Assembly (NCBI GenBank): GCA_039026595.1
Contig: JBCCMA010000025.1
Span: 1-28,227 of the forward strand
Source: JBCCMA01 sp039026595
GTDB taxonomy: Bacteria > Pseudomonadota > Gammaproteobacteria > Steroidobacterales > JBCCMA01
Direction: 5' to 3'
Length of the DNA: 28,227 nucleotides
Shown: positions 17,901 through 25,656 of the stretch, piece after piece
How the letters are laid out: each line of letters begins with the position of its first letter
Numbering within the stretch: position 1 is the stretch's first letter
Notes under the pieces: model-generated
What the model saw: the letters and a program-made list of their open reading frames with translations, nothing else
Told to the model about the DNA's origin: nothing
Database searches by the model: none
Position numbers and translations under genes: made by a program

Positions 17901-19643
17901 CACGAGTGGTGTTGGCGCATTCGCGTCTCGCAGCACGCGCTCCAGGTCGATATCAAAACGCGCTTCGAGGTGCGCGAGGCCACGACGCCAAACGCCGCCA
18001 AACGTGTCATCCGCCTGCGCAAGCGACAGTCCCATTTCCGGGCGCTGCGATCCCTGGCCTGAGAACAGGAATGTGGTGCTGCGGGACGTCGCGACCTCGC
18101 CACGGTAGTGGGCCGTGGGCACAACATGAGCGCGGCCGGCCTCGGGAACCCAGGCCGCGCGGTACGTAAACGGGTGCCGGCCCGCCTGCAGCACACGCGC
18201 CACCGAGGCCGGTTCAAGCTGACGCGCATCGGACAACCGGTTCGATAACGCCGCAATCCTCTGCTCGAGCGCGTCCGGCGTTCGTGCGGAGAGTCCGAAC
18301 CAGCAGGGCGCCGCAGCCGGCACACGCAATGCAGCGTCCGGCGCCTGCTCGATCACCACATGGGCATTGGTTCCGCCAACCCCGAAGGAGCTGACACCGG
18401 CCCGACGGGGCCGCGCGTCACCGGGCCAGTCGCGACGCTCGGTGTTCACAAAAAACGGCGATGACGCGAGACCCAGTTTCGGGTTTTCCGATTTGAAGTG
18501 CAGCGACGGCGGAAGCACACCGTGGTGGACGGCAAGCACTGATTTGATAAAGCCCGCCGCACCCGCCGCATGGACCAGATGCCCGACATTGGATTTCACG
18601 GAACCCACAGCGCAGTGTCCGCGCTCTGTGACCGGAGCGAACGCTCTTTTGAGCGCGTCAATTTCGATGGGATCGCCCATGGGCGTCGCCGTCCCGTGCG
18701 CCTCGATCAAACGAATGGACGCCGCCGGCACATCCGCGTACTCGAGAGCGCTTGTGATGGCGCTGGCCTGACCCTCTATGCTGGGCGCCGTGAAGCTGAC
18801 TTTACTCGCGCCATCATTATTGATGCCAAAGCCACGGACCGTCGCGTAGATGCGGTCGCCATCGGCCAGAGCGTCCGACGTACGCTTCAACACCACGAAG
18901 GCCACGCCATCGTTGAACGTTGTTCCGCTGGCTTGAGCATCAAATGATCGGCAGTGCCCGTCGCACGACAGCATGCCGCCCGCCTCGTGCAGATAGCCCG
19001 CGTTCAGCGGCGTGCTGATCGACGCGCCACCTGCCAACGCGACATCGCAGTCGAACGCAAGCAACGCTTTGCTCGCTTCGGCAATCGCCACGAGCGATGT
19101 CGAGCACGCGGTCGACACCGTGATCGCCGGCCCCTTCAAATCCAGTTTGTAGGCCAGACGCGTGGCGAGAAATTCCGGCTCGCTGGCCAGCGACGTGTTG
19201 AACGTGCCAAACGCGGCCTCCGCCGATGTGCCGCGAATCTGGCTATCGCGATACCGGCTCCAGTTGCTGCCCGCGTAGACGCCGATCAATGCTGCAGAAC
19301 GTCCGGGCACCACCGACGCGTCCTCCAGCGCATGCCAGGCGACTTCCAGGCTAACGCGCTGCTGCGGATCCATGATCGCCGCTTCCATTGGGGACAGACC
19401 AAAGAACGCCTCGTCGAAGCAATCCGCCTGGTCGATCACCCCCTTTGCGGGAACGTAGTTTGGCTGCGCGCGCACGTCGTCGGGGATGGACGCGTCGAGT
19501 TCGTCGTCCGAGAAGAAACGGACGCCCTCGCGACCTTCGAGGATCATATTCCAGAATGCGTCGACCGACGGCGCTCCCGGGAAACGACCCGCCATGCCTA
19601 TGATGGCCACGCTCTTGTCCGCATCTGCGATCCGATCGGTCAT
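14913..19643 (-). CDS. Hybrid polyketide synthase, KS-AT-ACP-aminotransferase
   Basis: A 1576-residue type I PKS module fused to a PLP aminotransferase. KS (about 10-430) has TACSTS (Cys180), EAHGTAT (His316) and KSNVGH (His355). AT (about 525-830) has GHSVGE (Ser616) and HAFH (712-715), which predicts malonyl-CoA. ACP (about 900-970) has DLGFDS (Ser935). The linker at about 1005-1035 contains the amphipathic helix typical of these fusions. The class III aminotransferase (about 1095-1520) has GAYHG, DEVVTGF (Asp1325) and TYGKVVGGG (Lys1353), and ends with the usual PAWFVPDPDQPGKY. There is no KR, DH, ER or methyltransferase, so the beta-keto group would go directly to transamination, giving a beta-amino thioester. 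This is the McyE/NdaF/MycA type of module. Both gene junctions are ATGA overlaps. Confidence 0.96.
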   Translation of the reverse strand: MTDRIADADKSVAIIGMAGRFPGAPSVDAFWNMILEGREGVRFFSDDELDASIPDDVRAQPNYVPAKGVIDQADCFDEAFFGLSPMEAAIMDPQQRVSLEVAWHALEDASVVPGRSAALIGVYAGSNWSRYRDSQIRGTSAEAAFGTFNTSLASEPEFLATRLAYKLDLKGPAITVSTACSTSLVAIAEASKALLAFDCDVALAGGASISTPLNAGYLHEAGGMLSCDGHCRSFDAQASGTTFNDGVAFVVLKRTSDALADGDRIYATVRGFGINNDGASKVSFTAPSIEGQASAITSALEYADVPAASIRLIEAHGTATPMGDPIEIDALKRAFAPVTERGHCAVGSVKSNVGHLVHAAGAAGFIKSVLAVHHGVLPPSLHFKSENPKLGLASSPFFVNTERRDWPGDARPRRAGVSSFGVGGTNAHVVIEQAPDAALRVPAAAPCWFGLSARTPDALEQRIAALSNRLSDARQLEPASVARVLQAGRHPFTYRAAWVPEAGRAHVVPTAHYRGEVATSRSTTFLFSGQGSQRPEMGLSLAQADDTFGGVWRRGLAHLEARFDIDLERVLRDANAPTPLVQRTEFAQPALYLYEVAKAQTLRAAGLSPDWLVGHSVGEFAAATVAGVMTLETGLDMVVARGRAMQAQPDGNMVAVFTDESTARDFASDDVVIAAVNARALCVLSGPTPSIENVRNEIAGAGIDVRDVRTSHAFHSPMMAPAVDQLREAWRALELAPPSCPVVSTVTGRVLSSEQATSADYWAEQILAPVRFADAVAHVVAEGSGVALETGPGSVLSSLIRMDHGDDDMAICPDLGSDVAVGPSAAAFAWTRGAAVSVPKEVAAAPLVSLTGYPFAPTRHWIDKATVPAATVGTAPDKTPPVENEKTREMTTTPDPADHRDRIVRQIVSVLEDISGFDLGTATDDEAFLDLGFDSILLTQAAQSLKQAFGAEITFRQLMEDLTTIGALADRLEPEVAPAPQVRAMPTPVETESLAALANSVAANGEISEDVRALIQRQLDLMRQQLSILTGASTRPASASEAMVPAVLAESAQAPPRRGPGTRIARRRSTPRTLTNAQKRFIEQTIEQYTAATAASKAYVTEHRSTLADPRTVSGFKPEFKEMVYPIVTRASKGSRLTDIDGRDYIDITNGFGPIFFGHSPDFINEAVIAQIQAGVETGPQSPLAGEVAALCAELTGNERIAFASTGSEAVCCALRLARTVTGRQKVVVFEGAYHGIFDEVVIRPGRDGAGLPAAPGIPREMTANMIVLPWGSDESVERIRAMADELAAVMVEPVQSRNPGVQPAEFLRAIRDITSASGSALIFDEVVTGFRVAPGGAQEYFDIRADMATYGKVVGGGYPIGLIGGTSRFMDALDGGAWQFGDDSAPEVGVTFFAGTFVRHPVALAAAHAVLLRLKDEGPALQRRLAATTENLVVELLSVLDSLACTVSVRGFSSYFYISVPEDEPYGELLFYLLRLYGVHAWNYRPCFLTTSHSAEDLAAIVDAFRRAVSELVRHGLLTGDAVALERLARTRPDTPPVEGARLGKDASGAPAWFVPDPDQPGKYKMVARKRIGTP

Positions 19644-21460
19644 TGGCCGCGCCCTCGTCGACCTGCCGCCGCCGCTCGTCGGCGTTGCCCACGGCCGCTT
19701 TGGGACGACATATCGCCTTGCCCGGTCAATGCGGCCACCTGCGAGCTGATCGACGGATGCTCGAACACAAAGGTCGACGGCAGATCCAGAACCGCGCTCG
19801 ACTGCAAATGGAACAGCAAGCGGGTGGCATCAAGTGACGTGCCGCCCGCATCAAAGAGGTTGACGTCGCGGCCGGGCACATAGCCAAGAACAGCCGACCA
19901 AGCAGCCTCGACGTGCATGCTCACCTCACCGGCCGGCGCAGGGTCGGGTGCCGAATGCGCCGTCATTGGGTCCGGCAACGACCGCGCGTCGAGCTTACCG
20001 TTGGCCGTAATCGGCAGCGCGTCGAGGACCACAATGAAATGCGGCTGCATAAACCTGGGGAGTACGGCCGTGGCCCGATCACGAATCGCCTGCTGAAGGC
20101 CGTCAGCATGACCCACCACGTAGGCAATCAAACGCATCTCGCCGCCCGGATTGGCTCGCGCCACGACGCGACACTGATCGACGCCAGGGGTGGTCGCCAG
20201 CGCGGCCTCCACTTCACCGGGCTCGATGCGGTGGCCCTCGATCTTGACCTGGTCATCCATCCTGCCCAGAAACTCAAGCTGCCCGTCCGCGCGGCGTCGC
20301 ACGCGGTCGCCGGTTCGGTACGCGCGCAGGCTCGCCCCCCCATCAACGGTCCAGTCAATAAACTTCTCGGCCGTGCGCGCGGGATCCCCGATGTAGCCCA
20401 GTGCAAGTCCGTCACCCAAGGCGAGCAACTCGCCAGGTTCACCGTCGGCCACCGGCTCAAACGCGTCATCGACCACGCGCACATCCGTACCTGCAACCGG
20501 CGTTCCGATCGGCAGGTCCGTGACTGTGTCCGGCAATGGCGACGGAATGTCGTAGCAGGTGGTGAAGACCGTGTTCTCGGTGGGGCCGTATCCGTTGACC
20601 AGTCGTGTGGACGGGCAGGCGGCCAGCATGCGGCGCGCATGCGTCACCGAGACCCGCTCGCCGCCGATCAAAAGATGTTCGAAAGGACGGAAAATCCTCG
20701 CCGATTGGTCAACCAGTGCGTTGAATAACGACGCGGTGATCCATGCGTGCGTGACGCGCTCTTTGTCTACGACCGCGCCCAGTGTCTCCGCGTCCAGTCG
20801 CTCGCCGCGCGGAAACTGCACGCAGGTGCCGCCGTTCAACAGCGGCGCAAAGACCTCCAACGTAGAGGCATCGAAACCCATCGGCGCGATGGCCAGCCAG
20901 CGCGTGGTGGGCCCGAGTGGTGCGAAGCTCGCGGGCGCGAGCAGCCTCAACACGGCCCGGTGAGGCACGGCCACCCCCTTCGGTTGCCCGGTCGACCCTG
21001 ACGTGAACAGCACATGGGCCAGATCATCGGAGTCGGACTTAACGCGACTCGCCTCTCCGGCGTCCTGCGTTTCGCCGTACTGCCACGACAGGCACTTCAC
21101 GCCAGGTAAGGACGGGGGCGCGTGGTCGTCAGGGTGCACGAGGACGCGGCTACCGCATGTTTCAAGAAGCTCGCGCACGCGTGAGGGCGGATCGCGCGGC
21201 TCGATTGGCACATAGGCCGCGCCGGACATCAGCGCTCCAAGCCACGCCGCGAGGGTTTCCGGTTCGTGTATGGATACAACACCGACACACTGCCCTGACG
21301 ACACACCCGCGCGTTGGAGGCGTGCACAAAATGACAGCGCGCGCCGATACAGTTCTGAATAGGACACACCGCGCCACGCACCGCCGCGAAGGTAACGCAC
21401 GGCGTCGAGTTCGGGATGCGCCCGAACGATCTGCTCAAATCGCTGGTGGATCGATGCCAT
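19640..21460 (-). CDS. Free-standing NRPS adenylation-thiolation protein (A-T)
   Basis: A 606-residue protein that activates an amino acid and loads it on its own carrier domain. The A domain shows LFTSGSTGQPKGV (about 151-163), GFDAS (Asp197, amine contact), NGYGPTENT, YRTGDR, LGRMDDQVKIEGHRIEPGE and ITANGKL (Lys489). The T domain has LFDAGGTSLDA (Ser542). By-eye alignment to GrsA gives the pocket D-A-L-W-L-G-G-V-F-K, which resembles known valine codes. The aspartate argues against a fatty acid or aryl acid substrate. A basic Arg/Ala/Gly-rich tail (about 588-606) could be a docking segment to the PKS. It may load the KS as starter, or act in trans as acceptor for the terminal C domain of the NRPS. 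The stop overlaps the PKS ATG. Confidence 0.93.
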   Translation of the reverse strand: MASIHQRFEQIVRAHPELDAVRYLRGGAWRGVSYSELYRRALSFCARLQRAGVSSGQCVGVVSIHEPETLAAWLGALMSGAAYVPIEPRDPPSRVRELLETCGSRVLVHPDDHAPPSLPGVKCLSWQYGETQDAGEASRVKSDSDDLAHVLFTSGSTGQPKGVAVPHRAVLRLLAPASFAPLGPTTRWLAIAPMGFDASTLEVFAPLLNGGTCVQFPRGERLDAETLGAVVDKERVTHAWITASLFNALVDQSARIFRPFEHLLIGGERVSVTHARRMLAACPSTRLVNGYGPTENTVFTTCYDIPSPLPDTVTDLPIGTPVAGTDVRVVDDAFEPVADGEPGELLALGDGLALGYIGDPARTAEKFIDWTVDGGASLRAYRTGDRVRRRADGQLEFLGRMDDQVKIEGHRIEPGEVEAALATTPGVDQCRVVARANPGGEMRLIAYVVGHADGLQQAIRDRATAVLPRFMQPHFIVVLDALPITANGKLDARSLPDPMTAHSAPDPAPAGEVSMHVEAAWSAVLGYVPGRDVNLFDAGGTSLDATRLLFHLQSSAVLDLPSTFVFEHPSISSQVAALTGQGDMSSQSGRGQRRRAAAAGRRGRGQ

Positions 21461-21625
21461 GTCTGTGTGCCCTGTGGCGCCGTGTTTTCTCCGCTGCGAC
21501 TACACGTCGCACTGACAGAAGCGGTACCCGCTGGCGCTCGTTATCATTGTATGCGGTTCGTGCAGACCGCACCGCCACCGTGAGGTTACCAAGCCGCCCT
21601 TATCAACTGTGTAACGCAGATCACA
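21461..21625 (-). promoter_or_regulatory. Leader of the NRPS/PKS operon with a CRP-like site
   Basis: A 165-base gap between the S15 hydrolase stop and the A-T start, the largest gap within the minus-strand cluster. Immediately after the hydrolase stop, at 21608-21625, the minus strand reads TGTGATCTGCGTTACACA, which matches the CRP half-site arrangement TGTGA-N6-TCACA except for one base (TTACA). About 60-70 bases nearer the gene, the minus strand carries TACAAT, a good -10 hexamer, but I see no convincing -35 at the right distance, which suits an activator-dependent promoter. No hairpin terminator for the hydrolase gene was found. The binding site is inferred from pattern alone. Confidence 0.35.
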
Positions 21626-23476
21626 TTATTTTGCGTGTAAATCGCCTAACCGCGTTGGGAGGACATTTATTGTCAAATTTGAGGGCTGATCGCGTCCGAA
21701 ATGCACGGAATTGCCCGCAACCACCCCGGTCGTCTCGCTGTGGACCGCGCCACCGGTGTTGAAATTGCGCGCCAATCTCGGGAAGTTGCTGCTCGAAATA
21801 TCCAGTCTGAGACGACTGCCTTTGCCGATCCGGTACGCCGTGTCCCTTAACGTAATCCGAATCGGATAGACCGTACCGGGTGTGGCCATTTTCGGATTTT
21901 CAAAACCGTTGCGGTAGCGCAAGCGCAAGACACCGTCCTGAATACCCAGCGCGCTGCCGTCGTCGCGGACTTCCACTAACTTGGCCGTGAAGTCTGTGTC
22001 GGCAACCGTCGTCTCGACGTAGAGCGTCACCACCGCCCCGCCCACGAGCGTCAGATCGCTATCCAAAGGCTCGGACTGATAGACCAGCACATCTTCGCGC
22101 GCATCGAGCGGCGACTGGTCGTACGGCCCGGCACCGACCGACGGGTCGCCTGTGCAGCAGATGGCCCCGCCGCGAGACGGAACGGGGTCTTCGGGATCGT
22201 AGCGATACCGGTCCGTACCGTTCGCAGGGGGCTGCCGACGCAGGGCGCCGTCGCCGGTGGGGCTGTTGGCGCCGTCCTGACTGCTCAGGAACCAGGTGGC
22301 GGGGGTCGATTCCGGCGGCGGCCACGCATCAAAATCTCGCCACTGGTTGGCATTCAGTACGAACACAGAGAGCGCGGCGGCGGCGGCCGTCCCGCGATCC
22401 TTGAGCCACTGATCAAAAAATCGGACGTATTCACGACGATAGTCAAAATTGCCGCCGCGCGTTTCGAGTTCCCCGACTCGATCTACAGCGCGAACGTGTT
22501 CTGAACCGCAGTGCTCCGCAGGCGCAACAATCGCGCGCTGGGGCGCTGCGTGCACCCGGTCCTTCGGGAACGCGAGCGCAAGTGAGTGGTGGACCCCCAC
22601 GTCGTACCACTGATTGATGTGCAGACCGGGCAGCGACCACGTCACCGGTTCATTGAGAAACGCTTGACCCAGCCACCACGCGTCGCCGGGGGCATGAGAC
22701 ACGAAGTCCTCATACCACGTGGGCTCGGACCCCGACCGCGCCACGATTTGACTGACCGGCGTGGACGCCAGCAGGGCAGCGTCTACCGTGCCGCGCTGGT
22801 CATGGTACGTATCGCGCGCCCCGTAGTTCGCAAACCAGCCAACGGCGGTTGCCAGGTTGAGTACGCCGCCCTCGTACACACCAAAGTAGCCGTGGCGGTT
22901 GTCCATGGCGCCCACGGCGCCGCCCCCGGACTCAACGATCATTGCTCGGTGTGCCGCATGACCCTGGGCGGCCAGAATGTACTGAACCTCGCCCAACGCC
23001 GAGCATCCGAACGTGCCCACACGGCCGTTCGACCACGGCTGCGCAGAAATCCAGTCCAGCGTGTCGACCCCGTCACTCGGAATGGAACGGTACACGCCGA
23101 ACGTCCCGCCCGAGTCGAAGCGACCCCGCACGTCCTGGATGACGACCGCGTACCCCTCACTGGCAAACCACTGGACGGCCTGCAAGCCACCGAACCACTT
23201 GTCGCGGCCATAGATGGTCTGCACGTACACCGTCGGGAACGGCGGCGAGCCGGCCGGCAGATAGATATCGGTGGCAAGCTCGACGCCATCGCGCATGGAA
23301 AGGCGTTGGCCACCGGTTCGCTCGATCCCGTTCAGGACCGTCCAGACAGACTGAATATAACGATGCTTGAGCGCCACGCGGCGGTCGTAAACCGCCTTGA
23401 CCACGCACAGAGCCACCGCGACGAGCGCCGCAATAAACAGCCAACGGCGCACAGGACGATTGACAAGAATTTCCAT
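21626..23476 (-). CDS. Membrane-anchored CocE/NonD (X-Pro dipeptidyl-peptidase, S15) family hydrolase
   Basis: A 616-residue serine hydrolase of the CocE/S15 family, which cleaves esters or N-terminal dipeptides. The start is the ATG at 23476: it is followed by NRPVRRW and one hydrophobic helix (about 12-30), a positive-inside signal anchor that puts the catalytic part in the periplasm. The frame is open 60 codons upstream but that runs into the divergent PPTase gene. Family motifs are VVIQDVRGRFDSGG, the nucleophile GCSALGE (Ser159), NQWYD (Asp292) and APAEHCGSEH (His322). A C-terminal beta-rich domain of PepX_C type spans about 380-610. As first gene of the cluster strand it may trim, release or inactivate the exported product; this is inference, and a generic peptidase role is possible. 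Confidence 0.87.
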   Translation of the reverse strand: MEILVNRPVRRWLFIAALVAVALCVVKAVYDRRVALKHRYIQSVWTVLNGIERTGGQRLSMRDGVELATDIYLPAGSPPFPTVYVQTIYGRDKWFGGLQAVQWFASEGYAVVIQDVRGRFDSGGTFGVYRSIPSDGVDTLDWISAQPWSNGRVGTFGCSALGEVQYILAAQGHAAHRAMIVESGGGAVGAMDNRHGYFGVYEGGVLNLATAVGWFANYGARDTYHDQRGTVDAALLASTPVSQIVARSGSEPTWYEDFVSHAPGDAWWLGQAFLNEPVTWSLPGLHINQWYDVGVHHSLALAFPKDRVHAAPQRAIVAPAEHCGSEHVRAVDRVGELETRGGNFDYRREYVRFFDQWLKDRGTAAAAALSVFVLNANQWRDFDAWPPPESTPATWFLSSQDGANSPTGDGALRRQPPANGTDRYRYDPEDPVPSRGGAICCTGDPSVGAGPYDQSPLDAREDVLVYQSEPLDSDLTLVGGAVVTLYVETTVADTDFTAKLVEVRDDGSALGIQDGVLRLRYRNGFENPKMATPGTVYPIRITLRDTAYRIGKGSRLRLDISSSNFPRLARNFNTGGAVHSETTGVVAGNSVHFGRDQPSNLTINVLPTRLGDLHAK

Positions 23477-23523
23477 GGCCGTCGAATATAGCGCTGCACA
23501 TTCGCTGCCCGCCACACACCGGC

Positions 23524-24189
23524 ATGACTGATTCCCCTCCACACCTCGATCTTCCCTTTGCTGCCGAGCATGTGACTGGCGCCATAGCCCCGGTCGACGC
23601 GCTTCAGGACAGACTCGCGCCCGCTGAACTGGCAGCGATCGCGAACGCGGTGACAAAACGGCAGCGGGAGTTTCGGGCAGGCCGCACGCTCGCCAGGCGC
23701 CTGTTGCGCCGACTGGGTGAATCTGACCCGGTGCTGCCTTCCTCGGCGGAGCGCCACGTGCTGTGGCCAGATGGTCTGACAGGGAGCATCAGCCACAGCA
23801 AAGACTGGGCCGCGGCGGCGGTGGCCAGGCGGTCTCAGGTCGGCGCGGTTGGCCTCGATATCGAGCGCGAGCACGGTGTCGCGGATCATCTTCGTTCGCG
23901 TGTTTTGCTCAAGGATGAAGCGCAGGGCTGCGCACGGCACGCCGATGACGATGCGACCGTGTATTTCTCTTGCAAAGAAGCGGTCTACAAAGCAGTGCAT
24001 CCGCACTGCGGCGAGTTTCTCGATTTCCCTGATGTTCAGATTGAACTGGGCGCAAAACGCTTTCGCGCCCGCTGTCTCAAGCCAGGCGTGTCGGCCAGAC
24101 TGATCGAACTCGGTGCAGGCCAATGGGGGGTGCAAAACGGCATCATCGTCGCTCTATTTACGATCAGTCCGGCGTCTCTGTCCGCCTGA
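23524..24189 (+). CDS. 4'-phosphopantetheinyl transferase, EntD type
   Basis: Transfers phosphopantetheine from coenzyme A to the serine of carrier domains. The 221-residue protein has the Sfp/EntD signatures: LWPDGLTGSISHSKD (about 80-94), VGLDIERE (Asp112 and Glu114, magnesium ligands) and FSCKEAVYKAVHP (about 148-160). The N-terminal RQREFRAGRTLARRLL is the usual coenzyme A-binding helix of EntD-like enzymes. It is divergent from the S15 hydrolase with only 47 bases between their starts, and its 3' end overlaps the convergent methyltransferase by 26 bases. Its location next to an A-T, a PKS ACP and an NRPS T domain makes those three carriers its likely substrates. Confidence 0.93.
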   Translation: MTDSPPHLDLPFAAEHVTGAIAPVDALQDRLAPAELAAIANAVTKRQREFRAGRTLARRLLRRLGESDPVLPSSAERHVLWPDGLTGSISHSKDWAAAAVARRSQVGAVGLDIEREHGVADHLRSRVLLKDEAQGCARHADDDATVYFSCKEAVYKAVHPHCGEFLDFPDVQIELGAKRFRARCLKPGVSARLIELGAGQWGVQNGIIVALFTISPASLSA

Positions 24190-24997
24190 AATAGAACCCG
24201 CCATACCCCTGCGCGCGCCAACTTGACCGAAACGGGATGCGGACCTCCCGCGCCTGCATCCAGCGGCTGACCAATTCATAGCCCTGCGCGCTGAATGCCT
24301 CGATAAGGGACGCCGCCGACTGAATGCGGTAGGGCAACTCGGTGGCCCCGATGCGTTGCAAGGTCCAGAACGTCCGGTCCTCATGCACAGGGAGCGTGTG
24401 CAAAATCACATGCGCGGGGCGCGATGGCAGTGGTGCGATCACCGATTCGGCCGACTGTCGGACGTACTGAATGGTGCCCGCCGACACAAACACGTCGCAG
24501 TCCGGCCACGCAGACGATGCCTCGGACACCATAAATTCTAGCCGCGTCTCCGCCATGTCCTCGGCGAATGCCCGTCCTTGTGCGACCGCCGTCTCGAGCT
24601 CGACCACCGTCCATCGCACACCAGGGTCGAGTGGAAACAACGTGCGAACCGAATAGAACAGATGCCCCAGGCTGCCCCCGAAATCCACGACCCGACTGTC
24701 CCCTTCGATCGCCCTGGCCAGCCAGAACAGCATGGGGTAGTCATGATCGTGCAACCATGCGGTGATATCGACCTGGCCCGAGCGGACGCGGGTGGCCACA
24801 TTTGCATTGTAAGAGGCATCGTAATCCGACGAGCGATCTGCCCGAACCTGAGACAGGGCGTCGTCGAAGCTGGTAAACACGCCTCGATACGCGATGCCCT
24901 CGGCAGCGGGATTGAAATACAGCCGCACATCCTCGCCCCACGGCAACAGGTCAATCGCCTGACGGGCTTTGTTCTTCAGAATCTGTCGAAGTCGCAT
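24164..24997 (-). CDS. SAM-dependent methyltransferase, TIGR04325-like
   Basis: A 277-residue predicted methyltransferase. RVVDFGGSLGHLFYSVR is the SAM-binding glycine loop (about 103-119), and WTVVELETAVAQG is the following acidic strand. The N-terminal region (RLRQILKNKARQAIDLLPWG, then GVFTSFDDAL) and the GSLGH form match the family TIGR04325 (LIC12133-like), often found in polysaccharide loci. The start ATG at 24997 has a plausible purine-rich ribosome site (GAGAGGTGG, about 10 bases upstream). It lies upstream of the biosynthetic cluster on the same strand but is separated from it by the oppositely oriented PPTase gene, so whether it modifies the NRPS/PKS product is open. No substrate can be read from the sequence. 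Confidence 0.78.
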   Translation of the reverse strand: MRLRQILKNKARQAIDLLPWGEDVRLYFNPAAEGIAYRGVFTSFDDALSQVRADRSSDYDASYNANVATRVRSGQVDITAWLHDHDYPMLFWLARAIEGDSRVVDFGGSLGHLFYSVRTLFPLDPGVRWTVVELETAVAQGRAFAEDMAETRLEFMVSEASSAWPDCDVFVSAGTIQYVRQSAESVIAPLPSRPAHVILHTLPVHEDRTFWTLQRIGATELPYRIQSAASLIEAFSAQGYELVSRWMQAREVRIPFRSSWRAQGYGGFYFRRTETPD

Positions 24998-25128
24998 GTT
25001 CTTTTTCCACCTCTCACGGCCGCAAGGCTAGCAAAATCGCATTGCCACCTGCGCGGACCCTGTCCCAAAGCCGCCGTGGCCGCGGCCGCCGACTTGCCCG
25101 AGCCCGACAGATTGGTCACAGTGCGGTG
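24998..25128. promoter_or_regulatory. Divergent intergenic region, methyltransferase/hemG
   Basis: 131 bases separating two divergent starts. It must hold the promoters of both genes, but I find no clear -35/-10 pair and no strong inverted repeat. It is very GC-rich in its right half (repeated GCCGCCG and GGCCGCGGCC runs). An open frame runs through it into hemG, but the codons look non-conserved. Confidence 0.3.
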
Positions 25129-25656
25129 ATGGCCACGATTCTCATTATTTTCTCAACCACCGACGGGCACACACGCCGCATCTGCGCACGCATTCAGTCG
25201 CATCTTGAGGCGGCACAGCACGAGGTGACGGTGGTCGACGTGGAGCAGATCGGCGACCTTGATTTGCTCGCGCACGACAAACTGGTCATCGGTGCGAGCA
25301 TTCGCTACGGCAAACACAGCAAAGCGATCCGGCGATTCGTCACCGAGCGCTACGCTGAACTCGGCGAGCGACCCAATGCGTTCTTTACGGTCAACGTCGT
25401 TGCCCGGAAGCCGAACAAGAACACGCCAGAGACCAACCCGTACATCCAGAAGTTCCTAGAGCAGGTCCCGTGGAAACCGGATCACTTGGGCGTTTTCGCG
25501 GGCGTCATCAACTATGCGCTTTACGGACCGGTGGATCGAACCATGATTCGCTTCATCATGTGGATGACGAAGGGCCCTACCGACCCCAGTGCGAACGTCG
25601 AATTCACCAATTGGCAGACCGTCGATGAGTTCGCTCAGCATGTCGAGGCGATGTGA
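25129..25656 (+). CDS. hemG: Menaquinone-dependent protoporphyrinogen IX dehydrogenase (flavodoxin fold)
   Basis: Oxidises protoporphyrinogen IX to protoporphyrin IX in haem synthesis, passing electrons to quinone at the inner membrane. The 175-residue length is typical of HemG. The FMN phosphate loop is IIFSTTDGHTRRI (about 5-17), and family motifs are VIGASIRYGKHSKAIRRFV, FFTVNVVARKPNKNTPETNPY and GVINYALYGPVDRTMIRFIMWMTKGPTD, the long-chain insertion specific to HemG and not found in ordinary flavodoxins. The ATG at 25129 is chosen because the family starts with this strand; the frame is open for 29 more codons upstream without resemblance to anything. Its stop overlaps the ATG of the next small ORF (TGATG). 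Confidence 0.93.
   Translation: MATILIIFSTTDGHTRRICARIQSHLEAAQHEVTVVDVEQIGDLDLLAHDKLVIGASIRYGKHSKAIRRFVTERYAELGERPNAFFTVNVVARKPNKNTPETNPYIQKFLEQVPWKPDHLGVFAGVINYALYGPVDRTMIRFIMWMTKGPTDPSANVEFTNWQTVDEFAQHVEAM

Noticed and set aside
23486..23491. TATATT on the minus strand upstream of the S15 hydrolase as a -10 box
   Set aside because: It is only about ten bases before the ATG and has no matching -35, so it would require a leaderless transcript.
23477..23656. N-terminal extension of the S15 hydrolase by 60 residues
   Set aside because: It would overlap the divergent PPTase gene, and the ATG at 23476 is followed directly by a normal signal anchor.
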